Virus record (IMG/VR): IMGVR_UViG_3300032893_000111
Span: 1 to 43,255 of that record
Source: a virus
Reading direction: 5' to 3' (one strand)
Length of the DNA: 43,255 nucleotides
Part shown: piece after piece, positions 7,696 to 15,121 of the stretch
How positions within the stretch are numbered: position 1 is the stretch's first letter
Layout: the number at the start of each line of letters is the position of its first letter
Program-made: the position numbers and the translations under genes
Notes under the pieces: model-generated
Told to the model about the DNA's origin: nothing
Databases searched by the model: none
Seen by the model: the letters and a program-made list of their open reading frames with translations, nothing else

Positions 7696-8306
7696 CGCCC
7701 GAGCCTGCCCGAGATCCCGCCGGGCTGCCCGTTGCGCGCACGCTCCATGTCCTGCCGCATGAGCGACACGCGCCACTCGAACGCCTCGGCCTTCCGGTAC
7801 GGCATGCCGCGCACCACGAAGCGCCGCCGCTCGGTGACGCCGTCGCGCGCATCGACGCGGACCTCGATGAACGTCTCCTGCCCCGGCTTCAGCCCGTCGC
7901 CCGGCGCCGTCGGACCCAGCGGCGCGAGCATGAACATCGAGCGCACCTGATCCTCGGTGTACGACCCCGACACCTGCGACAGCGTCACGCTCCCGCGCTC
8001 GACGAGACCCGCCGACCGGATCTCACCCTGCACGCCGGACGTCTCGTTCACCTTCGGAGTCGGCAGGATCTCGACCTCCTTCACGCACCTCGCAACGCCG
8101 CGCCCGACGGCGCCGCCGTCCCACTCGATGAGCACGGAGAAGACCCGGTACGGCCGCACGCCGAGGTCCGTCGCGATCTGGCGGAGCTCGTCGACCGTCT
8201 CCTGCAGCTCGTTCACGAACGAGCGCTCCGGCGACGGGTTCGGGCCGATGCCCGGCTCGTCGCCCGGAAGGAGCGCGCGCGGGTTGCTCGTCGCGTTCGT
8301 CTTCAC
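7692..8306 (-). CDS. Unknown head-tail region protein
   Basis: A 204-residue protein starting at a GTG within a GTGA overlap. No family motif is recognised. It contains mixed strands (RPYRVFSVLIEWDGG, VEILPTPKVNETSGVQG, SVTLSQVSGSYTEDQVRSMF) and ends in a basic, Gly-rich tail (RARNGQPGGISGRLGR). Four-nucleotide overlaps on both sides place it in one transcription and translation unit with the gp10-like gene, which suggests a connector or head-completion role. This is inference from neighbours only. Confidence 0.6.
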   Translation of the reverse strand: MKTNATSNPRALLPGDEPGIGPNPSPERSFVNELQETVDELRQIATDLGVRPYRVFSVLIEWDGGAVGRGVARCVKEVEILPTPKVNETSGVQGEIRSAGLVERGSVTLSQVSGSYTEDQVRSMFMLAPLGPTAPGDGLKPGQETFIEVRVDARDGVTERRRFVVRGMPYRKAEAFEWRVSLMRQDMERARNGQPGGISGRLGR

Positions 8307-8752
8307 GAGTTGATGACCGGGACGTTGAAGCCGCCGCCCATCGCCCCCGCGAAGCCGAAGCTCGCGACCTCGCCGTACGGGTTGATCGGGCACGCCATCA
8401 TGTCGGCGAGCTGGCGCTGCCACCGGATGAACTCGCCGGTCAGCATCGACAGCTCGTCCTGGTTCAGCTTGATCTCGCCGATCGACGACGCGCGGATGCG
8501 CGACCGCGCCGTCGCCATCTGCGCGAGGATCGCGTCGAGCTGACACACGATCTGGAGCACGATCGCGCCGCCCTCCGGCAAGATGCGATCGAAGTTCGTC
8601 TCGAGGAGGTAGAGCGCGTTGCTGAGCTGCGGGATCCCGAGCGCCATCGACGACGACATCTGAGAAACGGACGGGTAGCCCAAGAGATAGCGGATCTTCG
8701 CGCGCTGCTCGAGTGTGAAGACGGCCTTCGGCGGATTCTGTGCGTCGCTCAC
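8303..8752 (-). CDS. Unknown helical protein in the connector region
   Basis: A 149-residue protein with a GTG start overlapping the HNH gene stop (GTGA). It is largely helical (FTLEQRAKIRYLLGY, SNALYLLETNFDRILPEGGA, IVLQIVCQLDAILAQMATAR), which suits a head-tail adaptor, but there is no motif to confirm this. The C-terminus is Gly-rich and hydrophobic (GFAGAMGGGFNVP). Confidence 0.6.
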   Translation of the reverse strand: MSDAQNPPKAVFTLEQRAKIRYLLGYPSVSQMSSSMALGIPQLSNALYLLETNFDRILPEGGAIVLQIVCQLDAILAQMATARSRIRASSIGEIKLNQDELSMLTGEFIRWQRQLADMMACPINPYGEVASFGFAGAMGGGFNVPVINS

Positions 8753-9210
8753 TCCGTAAGTGTGCGCCACGTGTGCCGCTGGATCAACAGCGTGATGGTT
8801 CCGTGAACCACACCAAAGCGTCGCGCCAGAGATGCGCCGCGCTCGCCATCTCTGTGCGCCCGCCGGATCTCGATCACCTGCTGTTTCGTCAGTCGCGGGT
8901 AACCGTGGTGCCGGTTCTTCCGCACCATGTCGCGCATGTTGTCCTCGTGCGTGCCCAGGAACAGATGGTCGGGGTTCACGCACGCCGGTTGATCGCAGCG
9001 GTGCAAAACGAACAGGCCGTCCGGGATCGGCCCGATGAACACCTCGTACGAGACGCGGTGCGCCGGTCGTTTCTTCCCGTCTACGGTCATTCGACCATAC
9101 CCACCGGAACGGTGAGTTTGCCGCGTCCAAAGCCAGCAGCCCGTGTTCGGTTCGGGCTCACCGTACGCTTCGATCCGGGCCGCCAATCCGCGCAAACGAT
9201 GTAGAATCAT
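8749..9210 (-). CDS. HNH homing-type endonuclease
   Basis: A 153-residue protein from the ATG at 9210, with a perfect AGGAGGT Shine-Dalgarno upstream. It has the HNH_3-type core: NTGCWLWTRQTHRSGGYGRM, then AHRVSYEVFIGPIPDG, then VLHRCDQPACVNPDHLFLGT, followed by ENMRDMVRK. The C-terminus carries a helix-turn-helix-like module (LTKQQVIEIRRAHRDGERGA, then RFGVVHGTITLLIQR) that probably binds DNA. The layout is the same as the larger HNH gene at 10197-10883. It is inserted in the connector gene block. Confidence 0.9.
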   Translation of the reverse strand: MILHRLRGLAARIEAYGEPEPNTGCWLWTRQTHRSGGYGRMTVDGKKRPAHRVSYEVFIGPIPDGLFVLHRCDQPACVNPDHLFLGTHEDNMRDMVRKNRHHGYPRLTKQQVIEIRRAHRDGERGASLARRFGVVHGTITLLIQRHTWRTLTE

Positions 9211-9236
9211 CGCCGTGACCTCCTGAGGGTCGCCAT

Positions 9237-9267
9237 CCGCCCGGACGATCTCACTCGTCGCGGGCGG
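9237..9267. repeat. Strong hairpin between the basic protein gene and the HNH gene
   Basis: CCGCCCGGACGA (9237-9248) pairs with TCGTCGCGGGCGG (9255-9267) with one bulged base and a 6-nt loop. It sits in the 64-bp gap between the stop at 9275 and the HNH start at 9210. On the minus strand no U-tract follows, so it could attenuate or protect mRNA rather than terminate. Confidence 0.5.
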
Positions 9268-9274
9268 TGTTGTT

Positions 9275-9598
9275 CTAGCGCTTCTTCAGCCCGCTGAGAA
9301 GTGCGCGGCCCTTGCGCGCGAGCCCGCGCACGTGCGCCTTCGTCGTCGGGATCGGCTCGCCCACCCGGTGCGCCATCATCGCGTGCGGCGTCGGACGCCC
9401 GTGCCGATCGCGCAGCGGCTTCGCGAGCGCGTGCGCGCCGCCGAAGTGCCGCGTGAGCACGCCGCCCTTCCGCTTGCGCTCCGCGTGCGTGAGGTCGTGG
9501 TCCATCTTGCGCGGGTTGTGGAGCAGCTTGTGGACGCGCTCCGGCCCGTGCTTGCCCGGCCTCGAGTCGGCGCCTCCCGGCTGCATCGCCGGCTTCAC
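9275..9598 (-). CDS. Small very basic protein of unknown function
   Basis: A 107-residue protein starting at a GTG that overlaps the upstream stop (GTGA). It is rich in Arg, Lys and His (HKLLHNPRKMDHDLTHAERK, RKGGVLTRHFGGAHALAKPL, LARKGRALLSGLKKR), suggesting nucleic-acid contact or packaging inside the virion. No family is recognised. It lies between capsid-associated genes and the HNH gene. Confidence 0.6.
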   Translation of the reverse strand: MKPAMQPGGADSRPGKHGPERVHKLLHNPRKMDHDLTHAERKRKGGVLTRHFGGAHALAKPLRDRHGRPTPHAMMAHRVGEPIPTTKAHVRGLARKGRALLSGLKKR

Positions 9599-10179
9599 AG
9601 CGGAACCCCGTCGCGTCCGAGCGCCTTGTCGACCGCGGTCAGCTCGGCGTCGACCTCGATCGGCGTGTTGTCCGGGTGGTCGGCGTCGATCACCGGGAGC
9701 CCCGTGTCGTCGTCGATCTCCACCGCACCGGCCACGCCCGTCATGTAGACCGTCGTCGTGCGCCGGAAGGTGGGCGGCGGCCGCTGCGGCTCCGGCGCGT
9801 TCGGCCGGCTCGGCGGTCCGCTCGGCTCGAGCTGCACGCCCTGCGCGAGCATCAGGTGCACCGGAACGTGCATCACCGCGTAGACGTCCCCCTCGACCGC
9901 GGTGCAGAGCCCCGTCGGCCCCACCCAATCCTGGGTCTTCAGGCAGCGGTAGTGCGTCGGCTCCGCCTTCGGCTGCTCCGGCGCCGGGGGCGGCGGCTTC
10001 GGGTTCTCCGGCGGCGCGTCGTCGTCGTGCCCGCCCTTCTCGTGCTCCGCGTGCGCCTTGAGCATGTCGGCGAGATCGTCGGGCAGCGTGCCGCGCGCGT
10101 CCTCCTCCGACATGCCGAGCCGCTCCTTCGCGGCCTTCACCATCCGATCGAACCGCTTCCTCTCCGCGTCCTTCGCCAT
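9595..10179 (-). CDS. Minor capsid-region protein with proline-rich linkers
   Basis: A 194-residue protein from the ATG at 10179. It has an N-terminal helical segment (ERKRFDRMVKAAKERLGMSE), a long proline-rich linker (NPKPPPPAPEQPK), a central compact part containing YRCLKTQDWVGPTGLCTAVE, a second proline-rich linker, and an acidic C-terminus. The mosaic of linkers and one small folded unit may suit a head decoration or head-closure protein. No family is recognised. It is preceded by a GTAGGCTC element. Confidence 0.6.
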   Translation of the reverse strand: MAKDAERKRFDRMVKAAKERLGMSEEDARGTLPDDLADMLKAHAEHEKGGHDDDAPPENPKPPPPAPEQPKAEPTHYRCLKTQDWVGPTGLCTAVEGDVYAVMHVPVHLMLAQGVQLEPSGPPSRPNAPEPQRPPPTFRRTTTVYMTGVAGAVEIDDDTGLPVIDADHPDNTPIEVDAELTAVDKALGRDGVPL

Positions 10180-10184
10180 GCGTC

Positions 10185-10192
10185 GAGCCTAC
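10185..10192 (-). promoter_or_regulatory. GTAGGCTC leader element
   Basis: GTAGGCTC on the minus strand, 5 nt before the ATG at 10179, in the short gap after the HNH gene. Confidence 0.4.
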
Positions 10193-10196
10193 CCCT

Positions 10197-10883
10197 TCAC
10201 GCGACGTGCTTCCAGAAGCGCCGATGGATGATGGCGTTCACGTTCGTCCGGCTGATCCCGAACCGCACAGCCAGATCGCACTGGCGTTCGCCGCGCGCGG
10301 CGGCGGCGCGCATCTCGCGCACCTGATCTTCGGTGAGCTTCGATCTGGCGGTGGCACTGCCGCGCGGCCGACGAGCATCGACGTCGATCGTCGTCGTGAT
10401 CGGTCCGCCAGCGCGCTTCCAGAAGTGCCCTTGCACGGCTCGCCCAACGGTTCTCAGCGCCACACCGAATCGGTTCGCGCAGGTTCGCAGCGACGCGCCG
10501 GCCGCATACATCTCGCGCATCTCGACCACCTGCGCATCAGTCAGCACGCGCGTCAGCGGGATCATCCCGCGGTTCCCGGCCCGGCCCTTCTCGGCCATGT
10601 CCGCCATGTTCTCGGCGTGCGTGCCGCTGCGGAGGTGCGCCGGATTGATGCAGGCCGGTACATCGCAGAGATGCAGGATCTCGTGCCCGGTCGGGATCGG
10701 CCCGATCGCCAGCTCGTGCGCCACGCGATGCGCACGACCGAGCGTCGAGTAGCCGTAGCCCGACGGATGTCGGCTTCCGGTCCAGATCCAGCACGGAGTG
10801 CCGAGCGTCGGGTGTGGCGGCCCGCTCCTATCCGTGCGTGCCCAGAACCGCTCGATCGCTTCTTCGCGTGCTAGCTTCCGCAT
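10197..10883 (-). CDS. HNH homing-type endonuclease with two C-terminal HTH repeats
   Basis: A 228-residue protein. I place the start at the ATG at 10883, which has GAGGAG upstream, rather than at an earlier in-frame start. The HNH core reads TPCWIWTGSRHPSGYGYSTL, AHRVAHELAIGPIPTG, LHLCDVPACINPAHLRSGTH, ENMADMAEKGR. Two similar helix-turn-helix-like units follow (LTDAQVVEMREMYAAGASL..., and LTEDQVREMRAAAARGERQ...), each ending in a W-K/R motif. These probably recognise the target site. It is inserted immediately after the major capsid gene. Confidence 0.9.
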   Translation of the reverse strand: MRKLAREEAIERFWARTDRSGPPHPTLGTPCWIWTGSRHPSGYGYSTLGRAHRVAHELAIGPIPTGHEILHLCDVPACINPAHLRSGTHAENMADMAEKGRAGNRGMIPLTRVLTDAQVVEMREMYAAGASLRTCANRFGVALRTVGRAVQGHFWKRAGGPITTTIDVDARRPRGSATARSKLTEDQVREMRAAAARGERQCDLAVRFGISRTNVNAIIHRRFWKHVA

Positions 10884-10963
10884 GTCGGCGTCTCCTCGCT
10901 GACCATCCGCCTCGGACGCTTGCCGGCGTCGCGAGGCGGTTCTCTTTCTACCAGATGCGAGAA

Positions 10964-10992
10964 GGCCCGCCACATCTTTCGACGGGCGGGCC
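10964..10992 (-). terminator. Hairpin downstream of the major capsid gene
   Basis: GGCCCGCC (10964-10971) pairs perfectly with GGCGGGCC (10985-10992) around a 13-nt loop, 26 nt after the capsid stop. The bases that follow on the minus strand (TTCTCGCATC) are only weakly U-rich. It may reduce readthrough from the highly expressed capsid gene or stabilise its mRNA. Confidence 0.5.
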
Positions 10993-11017
10993 CACTCTAA
11001 CCCATAGAGATCACTCT

Positions 11018-12430
11018 CTAAAAGTTCGCGCTCGAGCTTGCGTGCTCGAGCACGATCGCCCTTCTGAACTGCGAGCCGTTGCTGTTCATGCCGAGCACGT
11101 CGCTCGGCACCGCCCAGCCGCCGCTCCACGTCCACGAGCTCGACACGACCTGCTGCTTCCGGTCGAGCGGCGCGCGCAGGATCATGCGGATCCGGTCCGT
11201 CATCAGGGAGATGCCGTTGTTGACGACCACGAACTCGCCGACCTTGCCGGTGTAGCCGGCCTCGGTGAGGAGCTTGCTCTCGTCGATCCAGTGCTCGTAG
11301 AGCCCTTGGCCGCCGAGGATCAGCACGCGCGCGATCTGGACGCCGCCGTCGTTGATGACCTCGCCGTTGATCTCGGTCGCGAACTTCGACTCGCCGGAGC
11401 CCGTCGAGATCAGCGTGCCGCTGTTCGACGACGTCGGGTTCTGCGTGTCCTGGTAGAACCGCATCCCGAAGAGCTGCCCGAGCGCGCCGTCACGGAAGAC
11501 GGTCGTGTCCGGGAGCGACTGGTAGAGCTGCCGGAAGTTCGCGTCGTTCGACACGAGCTGCGCGATCGCGTCCGGCTGCAGGTGCACGTGGTAGGTGCCG
11601 TCGACGCACGGCGGCACGTTGAGTGTCTGCAGGTACTTCAGCGCCGTGAAGAGCATCGCGCTCGTCAGCGTCGACGAGCTCGTGATCCCGTCCACGCTGT
11701 TCGCCGCGTTCGGCCGGAGCACGCGCGACCGGCTCGACGCGTAGACCGCCGCGCGCGCCGACGCCGTCACCGCCGCGTCGAGGTAGAGCGTGCCGGGCCC
11801 GAGCGGCACGCTCGAGTCGTCCGGCACCGCGTTGATCACGTTGACGCTCGTCGGGCTCGACCCCGGGTTGATCTGGATCGGCAGCTTGTTCGTCGAGCTG
11901 ACCGGCACCGGGAGCGGCTTGCCCGAGACGAGCACCGTCACGGTCGTGAAGCCGTTGATCGCCGCCACGTGGATCGCCGTCGCGGACGTCGCCGCCGCCG
12001 TCATGCACGTGTTGCCCGCGAGGTAGGCCGTGTACAGCGCGTTCCGCGCCAGGTGGTTCAGCGTCTCGGCCGCGTTGATGCCGAGCATCTTCGCGTTGCG
12101 CAGGTACGTGCTCGCCAGCGTGAGCTCGCTGGTGAGCATGTCCGTGTCGACGCTGTTGCCGTACTGGTCGTAGAAGACGTTCCACTGCTCGAACTGGTAC
12201 GTCGCCGGCGAGATGTCCTTGCCCGTGACCGGGGTGACGTTCACCGCGATCGGACCGGGGCGCGTCATCGTCAGGCTCGCGCCGATGTTCGCGGCCGCCT
12301 TCTCCGGCGTCGCCTCGGCGCGGTAGATGAACGTCGCGATCAGCGTGTCGTGGAAGACGCGCTGCAGGAGACCGCTCTGGACGATCTCGGTCGGTACGCC
12401 TTGGATGATGGCTGCGTTCGGGTCGGCCAT
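11018..12430 (-). CDS. Major capsid protein (N4 gp56-like)
   Basis: A 470-residue protein from the ATG at 12430, with GAGGG at the ribosome-site position. The N-terminal part (AEATPEKAAANIGASLTMTR, ATYQFEQWNVFYDQYGNSVD) and the following helix (TDMLTSELTLASTYLRNAKM, LGINAAETLNHLARNALYTA) are like the N4-gp56 branch of HK97-fold capsid proteins. It lies directly after the scaffold-like gene and is bounded by hairpins on both sides, as expected of a highly expressed unit. An inserted middle region (about 140-260) is rich in S, T and V and may form a surface domain. Other phage capsid branches are possible, but the role is well supported by position and length. Confidence 0.85.
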   Translation of the reverse strand: MADPNAAIIQGVPTEIVQSGLLQRVFHDTLIATFIYRAEATPEKAAANIGASLTMTRPGPIAVNVTPVTGKDISPATYQFEQWNVFYDQYGNSVDTDMLTSELTLASTYLRNAKMLGINAAETLNHLARNALYTAYLAGNTCMTAAATSATAIHVAAINGFTTVTVLVSGKPLPVPVSSTNKLPIQINPGSSPTSVNVINAVPDDSSVPLGPGTLYLDAAVTASARAAVYASSRSRVLRPNAANSVDGITSSSTLTSAMLFTALKYLQTLNVPPCVDGTYHVHLQPDAIAQLVSNDANFRQLYQSLPDTTVFRDGALGQLFGMRFYQDTQNPTSSNSGTLISTGSGESKFATEINGEVINDGGVQIARVLILGGQGLYEHWIDESKLLTEAGYTGKVGEFVVVNNGISLMTDRIRMILRAPLDRKQQVVSSSWTWSGGWAVPSDVLGMNSNGSQFRRAIVLEHASSSANF

Positions 12431-12467
12431 GTGTAGGCCCTCGTGCGTGAAAAGGGTGTCTGCGCGG

Positions 12468-12482
12468 GGCTCACCGTGAGCC
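12468..12482 (-). repeat. Inverted repeat in the capsid gene leader
   Basis: GGCTCAC and GTGAGCC are perfect 7-bp arms around one base. The mRNA hairpin would lie about 40 nt before the capsid start and is followed by CCCTTTTC. It may stabilise the leader or act as an attenuator. Confidence 0.45.
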
Positions 12483-12507
12483 GCTCGCTTTCACCTGCGC
12501 CGAGATC

Positions 12508-12599
12508 CCCGTCCACCTGTTTCCCGCCGGTGTGCGCGTGTGGGGCCGTGCCTTCAGGTCGCCGCTCTCTCCCGTCCACCTGTTGACCGCCGGTGTGCC
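12508..12599 (-). repeat. Two 29-bp direct repeats in the capsid leader
   Basis: Copy 1 at 12508-12536 and copy 2 at 12571-12599 both begin CCCGTCCACCTGTT and end CCGCCGGTGTG, differing at only a few positions, 63 nt apart. Copy 2 contains the 12-mer ACCTGTTGACCG that also occurs at 30947-30958 upstream of the small terminase gene. The 274-bp gap between scaffold and capsid genes otherwise holds the terminator, an inverted repeat and no convincing gene. A binding site for a late regulator is a possibility. Confidence 0.55.
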
Positions 12600-12654
12600 G
12601 CGTGCTGGGAGCGCGTGTCGGTGTCGTGACCCTACGCCGTGCAGACGGAAAATG

Positions 12655-12680
12655 CAAAGGCCGCCCCCGAAGGAGCGGCC
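12655..12680 (-). terminator. Intrinsic-type terminator with UUCG tetraloop between scaffold and capsid genes
   Basis: On the minus strand GGCCGCTCC-TTCG-GGGGCGGCC forms a 9-bp stem (one G-U pair) closed by the very stable cUUCGg tetraloop, followed by TTTGCATTTT. It begins 25 nt after the scaffold gene stop. It probably separates scaffold and capsid expression, either ending part of the upstream transcript or protecting a processed 3' end. Confidence 0.75.
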
Positions 12681-12704
12681 CGTGCGAGCGATCAGCGGTC
12701 GACC

Positions 12705-13358
12705 CTACAGCCCGTAGTGCCGTTTCTGCGCGAGCAGCGCCGGGTCGTCCGCCGGCACCTCCATGAAGTTGGGCTTCTCGCCGTTCGCTCCGCGCGTCGT
12801 CGGGTCGTCGGGCCGACCGGCCCCCGAGGCCGCGGGCTTCCTCCCCGCGGGCGCGGGCGGTGCGGGCGGCGCCGCGGTCGGCACGCCGAACGCCGCGCGG
12901 TGCCGCTCGTCCTTGAGCAGCTCGTCGAGGTAGACGCTCTCGTCGAGCGTCTCGCCGTCGCTCATGGTCGCGAGCTTCTCGCGGATGCGGTACTTCGCGA
13001 GCCCGACGTCCTTGATCCCCTTGCCCGCGGCGAGCTCCGCGAGGTAGGCGTCCTCGGCCGCCTTCTGCGCGACCTCCTCTGCCCGCTCGGCGCGCGCCTT
13101 CGCCTCGGCCGCCTCGGCGCGCAGCCTCTCGGCCTCGGACATCTGCGCCTTGCGCTGCTTCTCCGCCTCGGCCTCGAGCTTCTCCGCGGCCTCGAGCTTC
13201 GCCTTCAGCGCCGACGGGTCGTCCGTGCCGAAGGTCTCGCGCAGGAACTTCGCGCGATCGCGCCGCATGCGCTCCGTGAGCGCCGCCGGGGTGAGCTTCA
13301 GCTCCTCGTCGCCGCCGCCGGCCGGCGGGGCCGCCGGCGTCTCGTTGTTCTCCGTCAT
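12705..13358 (-). CDS. Capsid scaffolding protein
   Basis: A 217-residue protein from the ATG at 13358, with GGGAAGAG upstream. Residues about 45-115 are a long charged coiled coil rich in A, E, K and R (LKAKLEAAEKLEAEAEKQRK, ERLRAEAAEAKARAERAEE). The N-terminus is Pro/Gly-rich, and the C-terminal part is a Pro/Ala linker (PTAAPPAPPAPAGRKP) followed by a short conserved-looking tail. Helical proteins of this kind placed directly before the capsid gene are the internal scaffold that templates the procapsid. No protease domain is fused to it. Confidence 0.8.
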   Translation of the reverse strand: MTENNETPAAPPAGGGDEELKLTPAALTERMRRDRAKFLRETFGTDDPSALKAKLEAAEKLEAEAEKQRKAQMSEAERLRAEAAEAKARAERAEEVAQKAAEDAYLAELAAGKGIKDVGLAKYRIREKLATMSDGETLDESVYLDELLKDERHRAAFGVPTAAPPAPPAPAGRKPAASGAGRPDDPTTRGANGEKPNFMEVPADDPALLAQKRHYGL

Positions 13359-13416
13359 GCTCTTCCCTTTCGACCGCGGGCGCCGGTCAGGACGCCCGCG
13401 GGTTCACCGCCCGATC

Positions 13417-14046
13417 TCAGAACGTCGCGTCGCCCGCGAGCAGCGCCGCGCCGACGCTCGGCTGGTCGCCCACGCCTGGCGTCGCGATGTAGGTGATCGT
13501 CACGCTGGTCTCGGAGCCGCTCGCGTAGAGCTTTGCGCCCGTGCCCGCGTCGGTGAGCGCGATGTGCCCGGACGCCGGGCTCGAGGTGCCGCGCACGTCG
13601 ACCGTGAGCGCCGTGCCGGCCTGATCCTCGGCCGAGATGATCACGAGGCCCGCGCGATCCTGGGCGAACGTGATCGCGTGCGAGACGACCTGGCACACCT
13701 CGGTCACCGTCTGGCCCTGGTAGGGCTGGTAGGTGATCTCCGCCTGCGTCACGGCGTCGGACGCGTAGAAGAGCACGTTTCCGTTGCCGTCCGGCGCGCA
13801 CTGCTTCGTGGAGAGCGACGTGCCCGGGATCTCCGGCGTCTGCTCGCCCTTCGTGGTGCCCGCGCTCGCGTACGCCTTCAGGATGCGCGCGCACGGCGGG
13901 TCCATCGTCGCCTTGTTGCTGGACACCGCCACCTGCACCGTGAGCGGGAGCTGCGCGAGCATCGAGCCGAGCTTGATGGCGCGGAGCTGCTCGGCGGTCT
14001 GGTTCAGGTTCGTGTTGTCGAGCGCGTCCTTGAGGCTGGTCGTCAT
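13417..14046 (-). CDS. Virion-associated protein of unknown family
   Basis: A 209-residue protein from the ATG at 14046, preceded by GGAGA. It has a helical N-terminus (MTTSLKDALDNTNLNQTAEQ, LRAIKLGSMLAQL), then beta-rich sequence with T/V/S/G (TVTEVCQVVSHAITF, AGTALTVDVRGTSSPASG, ETSVTITYIATPGVG). It sits between two other structural-looking genes and the scaffold gene, so it may be a head decoration or minor capsid protein. No family is recognised. Confidence 0.6.
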   Translation of the reverse strand: MTTSLKDALDNTNLNQTAEQLRAIKLGSMLAQLPLTVQVAVSSNKATMDPPCARILKAYASAGTTKGEQTPEIPGTSLSTKQCAPDGNGNVLFYASDAVTQAEITYQPYQGQTVTEVCQVVSHAITFAQDRAGLVIISAEDQAGTALTVDVRGTSSPASGHIALTDAGTGAKLYASGSETSVTITYIATPGVGDQPSVGAALLAGDATF

Positions 14047-14076
14047 CTTCGTGTGTCTCCGTTGAGGATCTGCGAG

Positions 14077-14084
14077 GAGCCTAC
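14077..14084 (-). promoter_or_regulatory. GTAGGCTC element in the gap before 14046
   Basis: Same octamer as before other structural genes, but here about 30 nt from the ATG at 14046, which has its own GGAGA site. This copy weakens the idea that the element always acts as a ribosome site. Confidence 0.35.
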
Positions 14085-14103
14085 ACGAGCGCTCCGGCGG
14101 ACG

Positions 14104-14826
14104 CTACGTCGTCGAGCCCGCGGCCACGATGGTCACGTTCCCGGTGCCGCTGATCTGCACGCGCGCCGGCGGCGCGGGCGTCGAGCCCTTCGGCGTCGAG
14201 GACTGCATGAACGGCCCGTACACCGTCATGTCGGCGCCTTCGCCGAGGGTCGTGCCGGTCGTCAGCCCGAGCGCGGTGTTGCCCGTGCCGCTCGCGACCA
14301 CGACGGACCCGTCGGAGCCCGTCAGGATCCCGTCGAGCTGGAGCTGCCCGCCGACCGCCGTTGCGCGCGGCGTGGCGAGCCCGGCGAGCGCCGCGGCCGC
14401 GTTGATGCGCGCGCACACCTGCGCGAGCGTCTGATCGCCGATGAGGAACGTCCCCGAGACCGCGACTCCGTCGATCGTGAAGCTGAACGTCTCGCCGCCC
14501 GAGAAGCCGGTCGGATACGACCCGCCGGATGCGAGCACGGTCGCCGGCGCCGCGCCGATACGCAGGATCATCGGCTGCGTCGTGTCCACGTAGAGGAACT
14601 GGATCGCCGTCAGCTCCTCGAGCAGCGGGAGGTCGACGAACACGTCCCCCGGCAGCCCCGAGGTCTGGATGTAGAGCGGGGAGTTGGGCGCCGTGCCGAC
14701 GACCGAGCCGTAGACGCCCGCGCAGCCGCACGCGAGCTCGAGGACGTACGTCGCCGAGCCGCCCGATCCGCACGAGCAGCCGTCGCCGCCCGCGCTGATC
14801 TTCCCCGAGAGCTGGAGCTGCCCCAC
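14104..14826 (-). CDS. Beta-rich structural protein sharing a domain with the tail sheath
   Basis: A 240-residue protein from a GTG at 14826. The N-terminus is Cys/Gly-rich (GGDGCSCGSGGSA, LACGCAG). Residues about 100-190 contain FSGGETFSFTIDGVAV, then DQTLAQVCARINAAAA, then QLQLDGILTGSDGSVVV and ALGLTTGT. This order (GGETxxxTIDG, AQVxxxINAA, then a strand and GL-T) recurs in the sheath insertion. It suggests a shared beta domain used on the virion surface. The exact role is unknown; the position before the scaffold argues for a head or decoration protein. Confidence 0.6.
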   Translation of the reverse strand: MGQLQLSGKISAGGDGCSCGSGGSATYVLELACGCAGVYGSVVGTAPNSPLYIQTSGLPGDVFVDLPLLEELTAIQFLYVDTTQPMILRIGAAPATVLASGGSYPTGFSGGETFSFTIDGVAVSGTFLIGDQTLAQVCARINAAAALAGLATPRATAVGGQLQLDGILTGSDGSVVVASGTGNTALGLTTGTTLGEGADMTVYGPFMQSSTPKGSTPAPPARVQISGTGNVTIVAAGSTT

Positions 14827-14829
14827 GGG

Positions 14830-15102
14830 TTAGTCCCCGTCGCCGGCTTCGGGGTGCGGCTTAAGCGCCTGCCGCGCGGCGGCCGCCTCGACCGACTCCT
14901 GCGCGTCCGACGGCGCGAAGCCGTCCTTGAAGAACGCGTCACCCGCCGCGCCCATCGGCTTCGGCGTCTCGGGCACCATCGGGATCAGGCCGTCGGGCGC
15001 GCCGTCGGTCATCGACTCGGCGTCGGTCGTCGGCTGCCAGACGTCCATCGGGTGCTCGGCGACCGGGTTGCCGCCTTCGGAGGGGAACGGGAGCTTCGCC
15101 AT
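14830..15102 (-). CDS. Small acidic protein at the head of the structural block
   Basis: A 90-residue protein from the ATG at 15102. It is rich in Pro, Asp, Glu and Ala, with low-complexity stretches (GAPDGLIPMVPETPKPMGAA, AQESVEAAAARQALKPH) and no recognised motif. It is the first gene of the structural block after the methyltransferase remnant. Ribosome-site support is weak, so the start is uncertain. Confidence 0.5.
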   Translation of the reverse strand: MAKLPFPSEGGNPVAEHPMDVWQPTTDAESMTDGAPDGLIPMVPETPKPMGAAGDAFFKDGFAPSDAQESVEAAAARQALKPHPEAGDGD

Positions 15103-15121
15103 GCACGAGAAGATGCACGAC

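Noticed and set aside
12508-12599. Direct repeats as a possible CRISPR array
   Set aside because: Only two copies, with one 34-bp spacer-like interval and no cas genes; better explained as leader or operator repeats.
12340-12657. A 105-codon frame with HTGGQQVDG/HTGGKQVDG repeats over the capsid leader
   Set aside because: The repeats come from the two direct DNA repeats, the frame has no ribosome site and runs out of frame into the capsid gene; I treat it as non-coding.
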